DNA of 64,000 nt from JABWBH01 sp964526695 (GTDB taxonomy: Bacteria; Planctomycetota; Phycisphaerae; UBA1845), in the NCBI GenBank assembly GCA_964526695.1, contig CAZGJA010000039.1, positions 1 to 64,000 on the forward strand, read 5' to 3'. Below, one piece after another: positions 25,978 through 34,830 of the stretch. How positions within the stretch are numbered: position 1 is the first letter of the stretch; each line of letters starts with the position of its first letter. The notes under the pieces were generated by a model, which saw only the letters and a program-made list of their open reading frames with translations, searched no databases and was not told the DNA's origin. The translations under genes were made by a program, and so were the position numbers.

Positions 25978-26917
25978 CGGTGGATCCCTTGACGTCGCCC
26001 GCGCCGCCGGTTGCGGTCGAGGCGGGTTCCTTGCCGCGGACGAGGATGCGGTGGAGGAATCGCTTGAGCGTTTCCGGCGTGAAGCCGCGAGTGAATCGGC
26101 CGTGGGCGGCGATGGAGATGATGCCGGTTTCCTCGCTGACGACGAGGACGAGCGTGTCGGATTCCTGACTGAGGCCAAGGGCGGCGCGGTGGCGGCTGCC
26201 GAGCGAGCGGTCGGTCTCGCCGGATTCGGCCAGGGGGAACTGGCAGCTCGCGGCCACGACGCGTCCCTGTCGCACGACGACGCCGAGGTCGTGCAGCGGC
26301 GTGCCGGGCCAGAAGATGGTTTCGAGCAGATCGGCGGTGACGACCGCATCGAGGGGGACGCCGGCGTCCACGATGGCGCCGATCTGGGTGGTGCGTTCGA
26401 TGGCGATGAGCGCGCCGATCTTGCCGCTGGAGAACTTGGCGCAGGCCTCGACCAGCTCATCGACGAGGCGCTCCGACTCGCGCCGGCGGCTGCCGAACCA
26501 GATGGTCTCGCCGAGGCGGATGAGCAGGCGGCGCAGCTCGTGCTGGAACGCGACGAGGGAAATCAGGAAGACGGCCTGGAGGAAGTAGGGGTAGAGATAG
26601 CTGATGCGGTCGAGCTGCAACTGGTGGGCGACGAGCTGCACGAGGAGGAAGCTGACGGTGAGGATGGTGAGCACGGCGCGGAAGACGCGCTCGCCGCGCG
26701 TGCCGCGGAGAAATCGCAGCGTGAAATAAACGACCGAGCCGATGAGCAGCCACTCCACCGCGACGGCCCAGGGGTTGTAGAAGGAGGTGGAGAAGCGGGA
26801 GAGGAAGCGAGCGAGTCGCTCGTGCAGGCTGACTTCGGCGAGCACGGCAGGGTGGAGCAAGGCGCTGCAAATACCAGGCCATGGCGCGGCTTGAACTATA
26901 ATCGCTGGCAGCGCCAT
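25952..26917 (-). CDS. cdaA: diadenylate cyclase (CdaA/DacA type)
   Basis: Makes the second messenger c-di-AMP from two ATP at the membrane. 321 residues: a hydrophobic N-terminal block of about three helices (WAVAVEWLLIGSVVYF, LVAHQLQL, YPYFLQAVFLISLVAF) and a DisA_N-type catalytic domain with GALIAIERTTQIG, ADLLETIFWPGTPLHDLG and LGSRHRAALGLSQESD. The conserved DGA motif reads DLG here, while the RHR motif and the SEETG block are intact. AGAGGAAG lies before the ATG. Operon order cdaA-ybbR is that of Firmicutes and many other bacteria. Confidence 0.9.
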   Translation of the reverse strand: MALPAIIVQAAPWPGICSALLHPAVLAEVSLHERLARFLSRFSTSFYNPWAVAVEWLLIGSVVYFTLRFLRGTRGERVFRAVLTILTVSFLLVQLVAHQLQLDRISYLYPYFLQAVFLISLVAFQHELRRLLIRLGETIWFGSRRRESERLVDELVEACAKFSSGKIGALIAIERTTQIGAIVDAGVPLDAVVTADLLETIFWPGTPLHDLGVVVRQGRVVAASCQFPLAESGETDRSLGSRHRAALGLSQESDTLVLVVSEETGIISIAAHGRFTRGFTPETLKRFLHRILVRGKEPASTATGGAGDVKGSTDDQPSQAA

Positions 26918-26998
26918 GGGCTTCCTCTCGATCCCCGATGTCTCCCTCGCCGATCTCCAAGGTTCCTCTCGAAGCGGCTGTGCTCCAGTGTACCCGGA

Positions 26999-27255
26999 TC
27001 AGGGCGGACAGTCGAAACTCTCGGCGAGCCCGCATGCCTGCGGATCAACTACTTCGACGGTGTGGGGTCCCGGCCCGGCCGCGAGGAGGTTGTACGCCGC
27101 GCCGCCCCGGACCTTCGCTCGAACGCTTCGGCCGTCGACGAGGAACTTCACGCGCTGCCCGTCGCGGACGCGGGCAACTGCCAGCCGACAGCACCGACGA
27201 GAACGATGCTGCACTCGATGACGAAGGTGCGGATCGAGGGCGCGCTACGCTTCAT
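26999..27255 (-). pseudogene. frameshifted small secreted protein
   Basis: An ATG at 27255 with AAGGAG seven bases upstream opens MKRSAPSIRTFVIECSIVLV then GAVGWQLPASATGSA, a signal peptide, and stops at TGA (27148-27150) after 35 codons. In the frame one base back, the sequence continues GQRVKFLVDGRSVRAKV, then AAYNLLAAGPGPHTVEVVDP and a stop at 26999, a protein-like pattern that looks like the mature domain. A single-base indel would join the two into a roughly 85-residue exported protein. It could be a decayed gene, a sequencing error or programmed frameshifting. It lies 81 bases upstream of the cyclase gene on the same strand. Confidence 0.45.
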
Positions 27256-27387
27256 GCAACCACTCCTTGACACTCAGACCGGGACCAGAAAAACCTGCTG
27301 CATTTTCGGCTGTGGTGTGGGCGAACTGAAGCGACCTGTGCGGAGAGGCGCGGCGACGCCGGCACGACCTGGGGCGCAGGTTCTCTC

Positions 27388-27417
27388 CTCCCTCGGGAGG
27401 GATTGGGGGAGGGCCGG
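27388..27417. repeat. CCCTCCCTCGGGAGGG palindrome
   Basis: TCCTCCCTCGGGAGGGATTG followed by GGGGAGGG. The same module lies at 988-1027 and 16828-16866; it is a short hairpin with a G-rich tail of a type found dispersed in many bacterial genomes. Confidence 0.6.
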
Positions 27418-27513
27418 ATTGAAGCGTCCGCCTGATGCACGTACAATTCAGGCTTGCGTGTATGCTCTTTCTTGTTCGTTCGACAATCACGCGCGCAAGA
27501 AGGAGGAGTGACC

Positions 27514-29565
27514 ATGTTCAGGCATCTGCGCAGTTGCTGCCTTCCGCTCCTTGTCGTTTCTTCAGGGTTCTTTGTTTTTCCTCGAGCGTTCGCCGACGAC
27601 AGCGGCGCCTGGCAACTCGTCGATCCGTGGCTGCGGCCGCGGGGGGAACTGGCGATGGCGTACGATTCTGCGCGCGGCGTGACGGTGATGTTCGGGGGAT
27701 TCCACGAGCACGGTGATGTGTATCTGGGCGATACGTGGGAGTATGACGGACAGCGATGGGTACGCAAAGCAACCGAGGGGCCGAGTCCTCGCGTGGGGCA
27801 CAAGATGGCGTACGACAACCGGCGCGGTGTGACCGTGCTGTTCGGCGGCCAGGACGCCGAGAGAAGATATGGCGACACTTGGGAATGGGATGGCGCGACA
27901 TGGATCTTACGTGCAACCGACGGTCCGAGTCCGCGGTATTGGCCCGGGTTGGCCTACGACGAGCATCGCGGCGTGCTCGTGCTCTACGGAGGATTTGACG
28001 GCGGATACCCGCACGACACATGGGAATGGGATGGCGACGCCTGGAGCTTACAAGGCATCGGCTCGCCACCGGGATTATATAGCATGGTGTACGACAGCCG
28101 CCGGCAGGTGATGGTTTTGGTGGGAGTCACTGAAACATGGGAATACGACGGCGCAGACTGGGTCCGGCGGGACGACATGCCGTCGCAGAGCGGGGGCGTC
28201 GCGGCGTATGATTCGGCGCGCGGCGTGACCGTGCGTTACGGCGATTACTGGGGAAACGACGATACCTGGGAATGGGACGGCGAAAGCTGGCTGTTGGCGT
28301 CGGAAGCAGGAACCGGGAGAGTCTATGCTCAAGGAATGGTCTACGATTCCAACCGCCGTGTCACCCTTGCGTTCGGGGGTTATACTTCGCGCGCGCGCGA
28401 CACAACCTGGGAATGGGACGGGCAGGCTTGGACATTACGATCGAATGCGCCGTTGGGACGAGTCTACTCCCAGATGGTCTACGACGCGGCCCGGGGACAT
28501 AGCGTGCTCCTAGGAGGATCTCGGCATCCGTTGTCGAACGATGACGAGTTTACGTTCGCATGGGACGGCCGCCAGTGGTCGCTCCTCTCCATTCCGGGTC
28601 CAGGCGCATACTCCTCTCATGCGATGATATATGACACTCGACGGGATCTGACTCTTTTATACGGAGGGACCAAGACATGGGCATGGGACGGGGCGGCATG
28701 GTGGTTGCTCGCGGATACCGGACCCTCGCAGCGCTTCCGTCACGCCATGGCCTATGACCGCGCCCGCGATAGGGTCGTGCTGTTTGGAGGTGATGCTCTT
28801 GATGACGATGGCGAATTTCGATTCAACGGCGAGACCTGGGAATGGGACGGCAGCGTTTGGACGAGAGAGAGCACGCGCGGGCCTTCCAATCGCGCTTACC
28901 ATGCCATGACGTATGACAGCGCCCGCGAGGTGACGGTTCTCTTCGGCGGCGATACGCAGCGGTCCGGGTTGGACAACGAGACATGGGAGTGGGATGGGCG
29001 ACGGTGGACCCTCGTGGCCACTACCGGACCCGCTCCGCGGATCGAACACAAGATCATTTATGACGAAGACCGAAAAGTGGCCGTCCTGTACGGAGGTCGG
29101 GGGGCCGATGGGGACAACTTGTCCGACCTATGGGAATGGGACGGGGTTGAGTGGCGCGAACGTCAGGTGGAGTTCCCCCAGCCGTCGCGCCACGCTCACG
29201 CGATGACTTACGACAGCGATCGCAAGCGCATCGTGGTGTTCGGGGGATATGGTGAAAACAGCGAACGCCTGGGCGACACGTGGGAGTTTGACCCATGCGT
29301 GGGGCTGCTCAAGCTCAAGGCCCGTTGCAAGGCCGACGGCGGCGGGGGCGGTGTCGTCAAAGCGACCGTAAGCACGTCGCTGCCCGAAGGCTCGACCGTT
29401 CCGATCGACAACACGGACCTCGCCAACAACACCACCGACCGCCAGCGCGTCACCGTCAACGCCCGCGGCAAGGCCAAGCATAAATGGCCCGACCAGCACG
29501 GCGAGCACGCCATCACCTTGGCCGACTGCCCGCGCATGACGCAGACCGTGACCTGCGATCCGTAA
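27514..29565 (+). CDS. secreted 12-kelch-repeat protein (first of a tandem pair)
   Basis: A 683-residue exported protein. The signal peptide (MFRHLRSCCLPLLVVSSGFF) is followed by 12 kelch-type units of about 50 residues, each with a GVTVLFGG strand and a DTWEWDGxxW strand, enough for two six-bladed propellers. The C-terminal 85 residues form a separate domain (CVGLLKLKARCKADGG ... DCPRMTQTVTCDP) with four or more cysteines. Such proteins are usually adhesins, sugar-binding or cell-surface proteins; the target is unknown. AAGGAGGAG precedes the ATG. The neighbouring gene is a full paralogue, with the C-terminal domain nearly identical at DNA level. Confidence 0.85.
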   Translation: MFRHLRSCCLPLLVVSSGFFVFPRAFADDSGAWQLVDPWLRPRGELAMAYDSARGVTVMFGGFHEHGDVYLGDTWEYDGQRWVRKATEGPSPRVGHKMAYDNRRGVTVLFGGQDAERRYGDTWEWDGATWILRATDGPSPRYWPGLAYDEHRGVLVLYGGFDGGYPHDTWEWDGDAWSLQGIGSPPGLYSMVYDSRRQVMVLVGVTETWEYDGADWVRRDDMPSQSGGVAAYDSARGVTVRYGDYWGNDDTWEWDGESWLLASEAGTGRVYAQGMVYDSNRRVTLAFGGYTSRARDTTWEWDGQAWTLRSNAPLGRVYSQMVYDAARGHSVLLGGSRHPLSNDDEFTFAWDGRQWSLLSIPGPGAYSSHAMIYDTRRDLTLLYGGTKTWAWDGAAWWLLADTGPSQRFRHAMAYDRARDRVVLFGGDALDDDGEFRFNGETWEWDGSVWTRESTRGPSNRAYHAMTYDSAREVTVLFGGDTQRSGLDNETWEWDGRRWTLVATTGPAPRIEHKIIYDEDRKVAVLYGGRGADGDNLSDLWEWDGVEWRERQVEFPQPSRHAHAMTYDSDRKRIVVFGGYGENSERLGDTWEFDPCVGLLKLKARCKADGGGGGVVKATVSTSLPEGSTVPIDNTDLANNTTDRQRVTVNARGKAKHKWPDQHGEHAITLADCPRMTQTVTCDP

Positions 29566-29567
29566 GC

Positions 29568-29642
29568 GAGCCGCAACCGTCAGGGAGCGTACCTCGCCTC
29601 CCTGATTGCGGTGAAACTCGCTTGCTTACGCGCGCGGCTCCG
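29568..29642. repeat. GAGCCGCG inverted-repeat element, copy 3
   Basis: GAGCCGCAACCGTCAGGGAG at the left, GCGGCTC at the right, with further pairing inside. It starts three bases after the kelch stop codon. Confidence 0.6.
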
Positions 29643-29650
29643 ATCCGTGG

Positions 29651-29656
29651 TATAAT
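29651..29656 (+). promoter_or_regulatory. possible -10 box for the second kelch gene
   Basis: TATAAT, 20 bases before the ATG at 29677, which leaves a leader of about a dozen bases that is just long enough for the GGAG ribosome site. No convincing -35 box; candidate only. Confidence 0.45.
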
Positions 29657-29676
29657 CGGCCCACGGAGAATTGACC

Positions 29677-31746
29677 ATGTTCAAGCATTATCGCCGTTTT
29701 CTCAAATCAACTTGCGTCTTCATGCTGGGTCTCATTCATCTCGTGCCGGGTACCCTTGCATCCGACAGCGGGGCCTGGACGCTCGTCGATCCCTGGTTGC
29801 GTCCGCGCGGATACTTGGCGATGGCGTATGACAGCCGGCGCGGCGTTACCGTGATGTACGGGGGATTCGATGGGGACGGCAACGTCGACGTCTACCTGGG
29901 CGACACATGGGAGTACGACGGGCAGCGCTGGGTCCGCAAGAGCACGGATGGCCCAAGCCCGCGGTCGGGATGCAAATTGGCGTATGACGTGCGGCGCGGC
30001 GTCACGGTCTTGTTTGGCGGGCAGGATGCCGAGCGTCGCCATGGTGACACCTGGGAGTGGGATGGCGCAACGTGGACCTTGCGAACGACGGAAGGCCCGA
30101 GTCCGCGCTTCTGGCCGGGAATGGCTTATGACGAGCAGCGTGGCGTGGTCGTGCTGCACGGCGGGTTTACTCCGAATACCGAGGATGATACGTGGGAGTG
30201 GGACGGGAACTCATGGACGTTGCGGGACTTCGGCGACGAGGTCATGCCTCCTCGACTGCGTTATAACAGTATGGCTTACGACAGCGCGCGTGGAGTAATG
30301 GTTCTTTTCGGTCTCACCAGCAACATTGAACAGACTTGGGAATACGACGGCAGCGCGTGGATAAAGCTGAATGAGGAGACTGGGCTTACGACGGCTGCGT
30401 CGCTGGTGTATGATTCGACGCGCGATGTGACCGTGCGTTATGGCGACTACTGGACAAATGACTTCACATGGGAATGGGATGGCCAATCGTGGGTGATCGC
30501 GGATGAAGAGGGCGTTGGGCTTGTTTATGCTCAGGGCATGGCATATGATGCCGCCCGCGGTGTGACCGTGTTATTCGGGGGCTTTCGCGCTGGAAGCAGT
30601 GACGGACGAGACACCACCTGGGAATGGGACGGGCAGACGTGGAGGCAGCGGACTACGAGTCCACTTGGTCGGCCCGATGCCGGAATGGTATATGACAAGG
30701 CTCGAGGACACACCCTGCTGTTCGGCGGATATCGCCCAGGTCATGGCGATTCGGGATCCACCTTTGAGTGGGACGGCCGGGAGTGGTCTCCCCTGACCAG
30801 TACTGGGCCGGGAGAGCGCGTCTATCACGCGATGGCATACAACAGCCTGCGCGAGACGACCCTCCTGTTCGCGGGTTCCGGGTTTGCCGACACCTGGGAA
30901 TGGGACGGGTCGAACTGGGCCTGGCTCACGGATGTAGGTCCGTCGCAGCGCACGTCGCACGCGATGGCTTACGATAGTGCCCGCGACATTGTCATTCTGT
31001 TCGGCGGATATACGGACCGACCCGATGGCGAGACCTGGGAGTGGGGTGGCGGCGCGTGGACGCGGGAGAGCACGCGCGGACCGTCGAACCGATTTGGACA
31101 TGCTATGGCGTACGACACCGCACGTGCGGTGACAATGCTGTTTGGCGGTGCCGTGCAGGGGGGCGGTACTGATAACCAGACCTGGGAGTGGGATGGCCGG
31201 CGCTGGACGTTTATCTCCGACACCGGTCCTGAACCGCGCTGGGAGCACGCCATGGTTTATGACGAAGACCGAAAGGTGACCGTCCTAGTCGGCGGATCCG
31301 CAACGAGCGGGCACCTCTCCGACCTGTGGGAATGGGACGGCACCGAGTGGCGGCAGCGACAGGTCGAAGGCCCCCAGCCACCGCGCTTTGCCCACGCGAT
31401 GGCCTACGACAGCGACCGCAAGAAGATTGTGATGTTCGGCGGCTGGGGCGAGCACAATGCGCGGCTGGGGGACACCTGGGAGTTTGATCCGTGCGTGGGG
31501 TTGGTGAAGCTCAAGGCCCGCTGCAAGGGCAACGTTGTGAAAACTGTCGCTCGCACCACGCTGCCCGAAGGCTCAACCGTTCCGATCGACAATACTGACC
31601 TCGCCAACAACACCACCGACCGCCATCGCGCCACCGTCAACGCCCGCGGCAAGGCCAAGCACAAGTGGCCCGACCAGCACGGCGAACATGTGGTTACGCT
31701 GGCCGACTGCCCGCGCATGACGCAGACGGTGACATGCGAACCGTGA
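29677..31746 (+). CDS. secreted 12-kelch-repeat protein (second of a tandem pair)
   Basis: A 689-residue paralogue of the upstream gene with the same plan: signal peptide (MFKHYRRFLKSTCVFML), 12 kelch units, and the same C-terminal domain (CVGLVKLKARCKGN ... DCPRMTQTVTCEP). Units 1, 2, 10, 11 and 12 are closest to the upstream copy; the middle units are more diverged, as expected for duplication followed by conversion at the ends. Start at ATG 29677 with GGAG nearby; the in-frame TTG two codons earlier is rejected. Function unknown. Confidence 0.85.
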   Translation: MFKHYRRFLKSTCVFMLGLIHLVPGTLASDSGAWTLVDPWLRPRGYLAMAYDSRRGVTVMYGGFDGDGNVDVYLGDTWEYDGQRWVRKSTDGPSPRSGCKLAYDVRRGVTVLFGGQDAERRHGDTWEWDGATWTLRTTEGPSPRFWPGMAYDEQRGVVVLHGGFTPNTEDDTWEWDGNSWTLRDFGDEVMPPRLRYNSMAYDSARGVMVLFGLTSNIEQTWEYDGSAWIKLNEETGLTTAASLVYDSTRDVTVRYGDYWTNDFTWEWDGQSWVIADEEGVGLVYAQGMAYDAARGVTVLFGGFRAGSSDGRDTTWEWDGQTWRQRTTSPLGRPDAGMVYDKARGHTLLFGGYRPGHGDSGSTFEWDGREWSPLTSTGPGERVYHAMAYNSLRETTLLFAGSGFADTWEWDGSNWAWLTDVGPSQRTSHAMAYDSARDIVILFGGYTDRPDGETWEWGGGAWTRESTRGPSNRFGHAMAYDTARAVTMLFGGAVQGGGTDNQTWEWDGRRWTFISDTGPEPRWEHAMVYDEDRKVTVLVGGSATSGHLSDLWEWDGTEWRQRQVEGPQPPRFAHAMAYDSDRKKIVMFGGWGEHNARLGDTWEFDPCVGLVKLKARCKGNVVKTVARTTLPEGSTVPIDNTDLANNTTDRHRATVNARGKAKHKWPDQHGEHVVTLADCPRMTQTVTCEP

Positions 31747-31993
31747 GAAGACAACCGCAGAGGACGCAGAGGACGCAGAGTGCATGGCGCGTTGGCGCGG
31801 ACTCTCGAATCGGCGCGCACGAAACGGGCTGAGGGTTCGGGCAGGCTAAAGCCTGCGGCTCAGGTTCGAGGACCAGAGGACTGCCCTCCGTGCCGCGATC
31901 CGCCGCGCGATCCCGGCGCGCCTGCATTCCGGGTGGATCGTCTCGGCCCGCCGTCGTATGATGCCCTCGGCCTGATCCGTCAGGGAGGACGTC
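31747..31993. other. gap with GCAGAGGAC direct repeats
   Basis: Starts with CCGCAGAGGACGCAGAGGAC (9-bp direct repeats) and has GGCAGGCTAAAGCCTGCGGC, a REP-like hairpin at about 31841. AGGGAGGACGTC precedes the next ATG. Confidence 0.5.
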
Positions 31994-32740
31994 ATGATCT
32001 ATGCCGCGATGACTTTCTGGCTGCTGACCATCGTGCTGATGGCCTGGGGCGTGCATCGTCTCTGGGCGGGGATGATCAAGCCGAAGGTGTTCAACACGCT
32101 GCTGCTGCCCGGGACGCTGGCGGCGCAGATCGGGCACGTGCTGGGTCTGCTGGTGACCGGCGCGACGATCCGCGACACGACGCTCATCAAGGACGACGAC
32201 TCCGGCGAGCCGGAGACCACGCAGGATCCCCAGCCGCGGATTCCCGTCATCGGCCCGGTCATCATCGGCATGTTGCCGCTGGTGGCGTGCATCACCGGGA
32301 TCTTCGCGGCGACGCATTACCTCGGCGATCCGGCGACCCTCGCGCTGGCGCCCGTCGTGAAAGGCGAGCTTCCGCGAACGATGCCGCAGGCGTGGCAGCT
32401 TCCGCGAGACCTGGTCACGCTAGTTGAATCGGCCGTCAACGCGATGACGACCGGGGACACCGGGCGGTGGCAGTTCTGGCTGTTCGGGTATCTGATCGTG
32501 TGTCTGGCGATCCGGATGGCGCCGTTTCCGGGCTACCTGCGCGGATCGCTGGGGGCGATTGTCGTGCTGGGGATCGGGGCGGCGCTGGTGACGTCGCTGC
32601 TGGATGTGGCGCATCCGCGCGTGCAGGAGGGGTGGGTCGTTCTGAATCTCATCGTGGCGGCGCTCCTGCTGCTGCTGATTGCGAGCCTTGTGATTCGAGG
32701 GGCCGTGGGGCTGGTCCGCGTGCTGCGATCGGGCGAGTAG
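31994..32740 (+). CDS. integral membrane protein of unknown function
   Basis: A 248-residue protein with about six membrane segments (MIYAAMTFWLLTIVLMAWGV, VIGPVIIGMLPLVACITGIF, WQFWLFGYLIVCLAI, LGAIVVLGIGAALVTSL, VVLNLIVAALLLLLIASLVI). One conserved-looking block, LLLPGTLAAQIGHVLGLLVT, places a histidine within a membrane segment. A strong ribosome site AGGGAGG precedes the start. I do not recognise a characterised family, and no partner gene is next to it. Confidence 0.7.
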   Translation: MIYAAMTFWLLTIVLMAWGVHRLWAGMIKPKVFNTLLLPGTLAAQIGHVLGLLVTGATIRDTTLIKDDDSGEPETTQDPQPRIPVIGPVIIGMLPLVACITGIFAATHYLGDPATLALAPVVKGELPRTMPQAWQLPRDLVTLVESAVNAMTTGDTGRWQFWLFGYLIVCLAIRMAPFPGYLRGSLGAIVVLGIGAALVTSLLDVAHPRVQEGWVVLNLIVAALLLLLIASLVIRGAVGLVRVLRSGE

Positions 32741-32958
32741 CGGCGATCCTGCACACTTGGAGCATCGCACGATCGGCAGGTGGCAAGCGTCCGCAGCAGC
32801 GGACTCGTGGACGGTCCGGGCGGGCCGCAGTGACCCGAACTCCACAGCCTGTCCATAACGCCGGACCCTGTCGCCGTGTTTCGGGGGATGAATTCCGTTG
32901 CCCTGCCCGGAGGACGGCTCCCAAGCCGGACCGGCATTGGTGCCCACTTGCGAGGCGG

Positions 32959-32964
32959 TATAAT
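32959..32964 (+). promoter_or_regulatory. possible -10 box for the FecR-domain gene
   Basis: TATAAT 48 bases before the ATG at 33012, without a recognisable -35 hexamer. Confidence 0.35.
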
Positions 32965-33011
32965 CCTGGCGGGAGAGCGGTGGCGCCGGCGTGAACCGCT
33001 CGCGATAACAC

Positions 33012-34016
33012 ATGAAGCTCGACGAGCCACTCAATCAGGCGGTTGTTTGCGGCGGGCGCGACGTCCGTGTCGTGCGCGACACGCGGGGCGTGCGCGGGCG
33101 ATCGCCACGCGGCAGCGCGCTCCTTCTTGCGGCGCTGCAGGGCTTCCTCTCGGTGGGCGTTGCGGCGGCGCCTCCTGCAGAATGGCCCAGTCTGCGCGGC
33201 GCAGCGCCCGCCGTTGCGGCGCCGGACGTCGAAGTGCTCAGCGCGGTGGTGCTCAGCGTCTCGGGGAACGTGACCTCTGCGCCGCTCGGCGTGTTGCCCA
33301 CCGCCCGCGAGGGTTGGACGCCGGTCGCGGCCGGCGATCGACTGCCGCCTTCCACGCAGATTCGCACGTCGTTGGGATCGCGTCTCGAACTGAAGTTCGG
33401 CGACGACACGTACGTCTTGATCGACCGGCTCTCGCTGGCGTGCGTGCGGGAGTTTTATCGCCGCGGCGACGTGCGGCACATCCGACTCGATCTGGGCTAC
33501 GGCGCGATCCGCGGCGGAACCACCGAGGGCACGATCCGCAGCGAGCTGACCGTGGATTCCCCCGTGGCCACGCTCGCCAAGGAAGGCACGCGGGGTTGGG
33601 AAATCACCGTCGAGCCGCACACCGGCGCGTTCACCATCGCGCTGGCCGACGAAGGGCTGGTGGACGCGATCCGGCGGCTGGGGGGGGGGCGATCCGTGCA
33701 TCGCCTTGTGCGACCCGGTGAGTACGCCAACCAGGACAACATCGCACGGATGTGGCTGCACCAGGCGCACTTCGATCGCGCGTTCAAGTTTTACGGCACC
33801 AGCGGCTTGAGCAAGGCCGACGTCGGCTTCGTGGCCGCCAATCCCACGGGCTTCGCGCCGCTGTCGCCGGGGGGGGGGAGCGAGTCCGTGTTCCTCGCGG
33901 GGCGCACGCCGCCGCGCGTGTCGGACACGGTCTCGCCGCCGCGCGTGATCGTGCCCACGACGGTGCGCCGCCCAGAAGGCAACTTCGGCACGGCTCAGAC
34001 CAAGTCGCGGAATTGA
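33012..34016 (+). CDS. FecR-domain secreted protein
   Basis: A 334-residue exported protein. A long basic N-terminus precedes a hydrophobic segment (ALLLAALQGFLSVGVAAAPP). The FecR domain (about 75-190) has GWTPVAAGDRLPPSTQIRTS and LGSRLELKFGDDTYVLIDRL, the usual beta-strand pattern of FecR-type proteins. In iron-transport systems FecR passes signals to a sigma factor, but many planctomycete FecR-domain proteins sit alone as here. The C-terminal third is Gly/Pro-rich and holds two runs of ten G (33680-33689 and 33869-33878). No strong ribosome site is seen, so the start is less certain. Confidence 0.75.
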   Translation: MKLDEPLNQAVVCGGRDVRVVRDTRGVRGRSPRGSALLLAALQGFLSVGVAAAPPAEWPSLRGAAPAVAAPDVEVLSAVVLSVSGNVTSAPLGVLPTAREGWTPVAAGDRLPPSTQIRTSLGSRLELKFGDDTYVLIDRLSLACVREFYRRGDVRHIRLDLGYGAIRGGTTEGTIRSELTVDSPVATLAKEGTRGWEITVEPHTGAFTIALADEGLVDAIRRLGGGRSVHRLVRPGEYANQDNIARMWLHQAHFDRAFKFYGTSGLSKADVGFVAANPTGFAPLSPGGGSESVFLAGRTPPRVSDTVSPPRVIVPTTVRRPEGNFGTAQTKSRN

Positions 34017-34359
34017 GGACTTGACGTGCGGCTGCGGTGCGGCCGTGAGGTGATCCGGGTGTGCCCATTTTTTCTCAGACGAGTCGGCAAGGCCGAAGCG
34101 CCGATTCAATATGGCGCCGCCGGAGACGCCGATGGCGCTGCCAGAGCTGTCGATGGTGCAGGCCTTGCGAGCGCCTTGTAGAGACTTCAAGGATCATCCG
34201 TGGACCCGCCCGTCGACCTTTCCGTCGACCATCCGGTTGACCTGTTCCATGACCGGCTTCAGCCGGTCGGCGTTTGCCACCAACTTCAGTTGGTGGGTAC
34301 GATGCCCACAATCAACCGCAGGGAGCCGGCTTCAGCCGGCTTCTTGAAAGGGCCTCCGC
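34017..34359. other. gap carrying left REP palindromes of the RAYT gene
   Basis: TTTTTT at about 34071 may terminate the FecR gene. The second half carries CGGCTTCAGCCGGTCGG, CCACCAACTTCAGTTGGTGG and AGCCGGCTTCAGCCGGCT palindromes (34250-34343), which belong with the RAYT gene. Confidence 0.65.
34250..34343. repeat. REP palindromes left of the RAYT gene
   Basis: Three hairpins: ACCGGCTTCAGCCGGT, CCACCAACTTCAGTTGGTGG and GCCGGCTTCAGCCGGC. The loop CTTCAG is the same as in the cluster at 20965-21180. The right-hand set (34808-34902) is the mirror image. Confidence 0.85.
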
Positions 34360-34830
34360 ATGAGCAGTCATGTCTTCCATGAACTCCTCATCCACCTGAA
34401 CTGGCACGCCAAGCATGATCAACCACTGCTTCGCGGGCGCACGGAGGAACTTGCGCATCGCGCATTGCAGAACAAGGCATCGCGCATGAAGGGAGTAAGC
34501 CTCCTCGAACTTGGCGGCACAGATGACCATGTTCACTTGGCCGTGCAGATTGAGCCTCCTGCGACCATCAGCGACCTGGTGCAGGAACTCAAAGGCGCCA
34601 GCGCGTTCGAGGTCAACCAGCTCGTGCGGCACAAGGCCTTGGAGTGGCCGCGAGGTTATGGCGTGGTGAGTTTCGGGCGGCGGCACCTGTCCTGGGTCGT
34701 GGAGTACATACGCCATCAGAGCGAGCATCATGCTCAAGGCACGATCCATGCCCGGCTGGAAGCGCACCAGCCGGATGAGAGACCACCGGCGGTGAATTCG
34801 CCTTCAGCAAGCCCGGCTGAAGCCGGCTGA
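34360..34830 (+). CDS. REP-associated tyrosine transposase (RAYT/TnpA_REP, Y1 family)
   Basis: A 156-residue Y1-type HUH transposase, the group that binds and cuts REP palindromes without being an insertion sequence. The HUH motif is in GGTDDHVHLAVQIEP, and the catalytic tyrosine is in VVEYIRHQSEHH, a YI-x-x-Q-x-x-H block typical of the family. The start has GAAAGGG upstream. The coding end (about 34800-34830) runs into a REP hairpin (CCCGGCTGAAGCCGGCTGA), so the last residues SPSASPAEAG are made by the repeat. The gene is bracketed on both sides by palindromes with the same core in mirror orientation. Confidence 0.9.
   Translation: MSSHVFHELLIHLNWHAKHDQPLLRGRTEELAHRALQNKASRMKGVSLLELGGTDDHVHLAVQIEPPATISDLVQELKGASAFEVNQLVRHKALEWPRGYGVVSFGRRHLSWVVEYIRHQSEHHAQGTIHARLEAHQPDERPPAVNSPSASPAEAG

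Larger units (their letters stand above)
29566..29676. other. short gap with GAGCCGCG element and a TATAAT
   Basis: Holds the GAGCCGCG-type inverted repeat (29568-29642) and TATAAT (29651-29656), 20 bases before the ATG of the second kelch gene. Confidence 0.5.
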
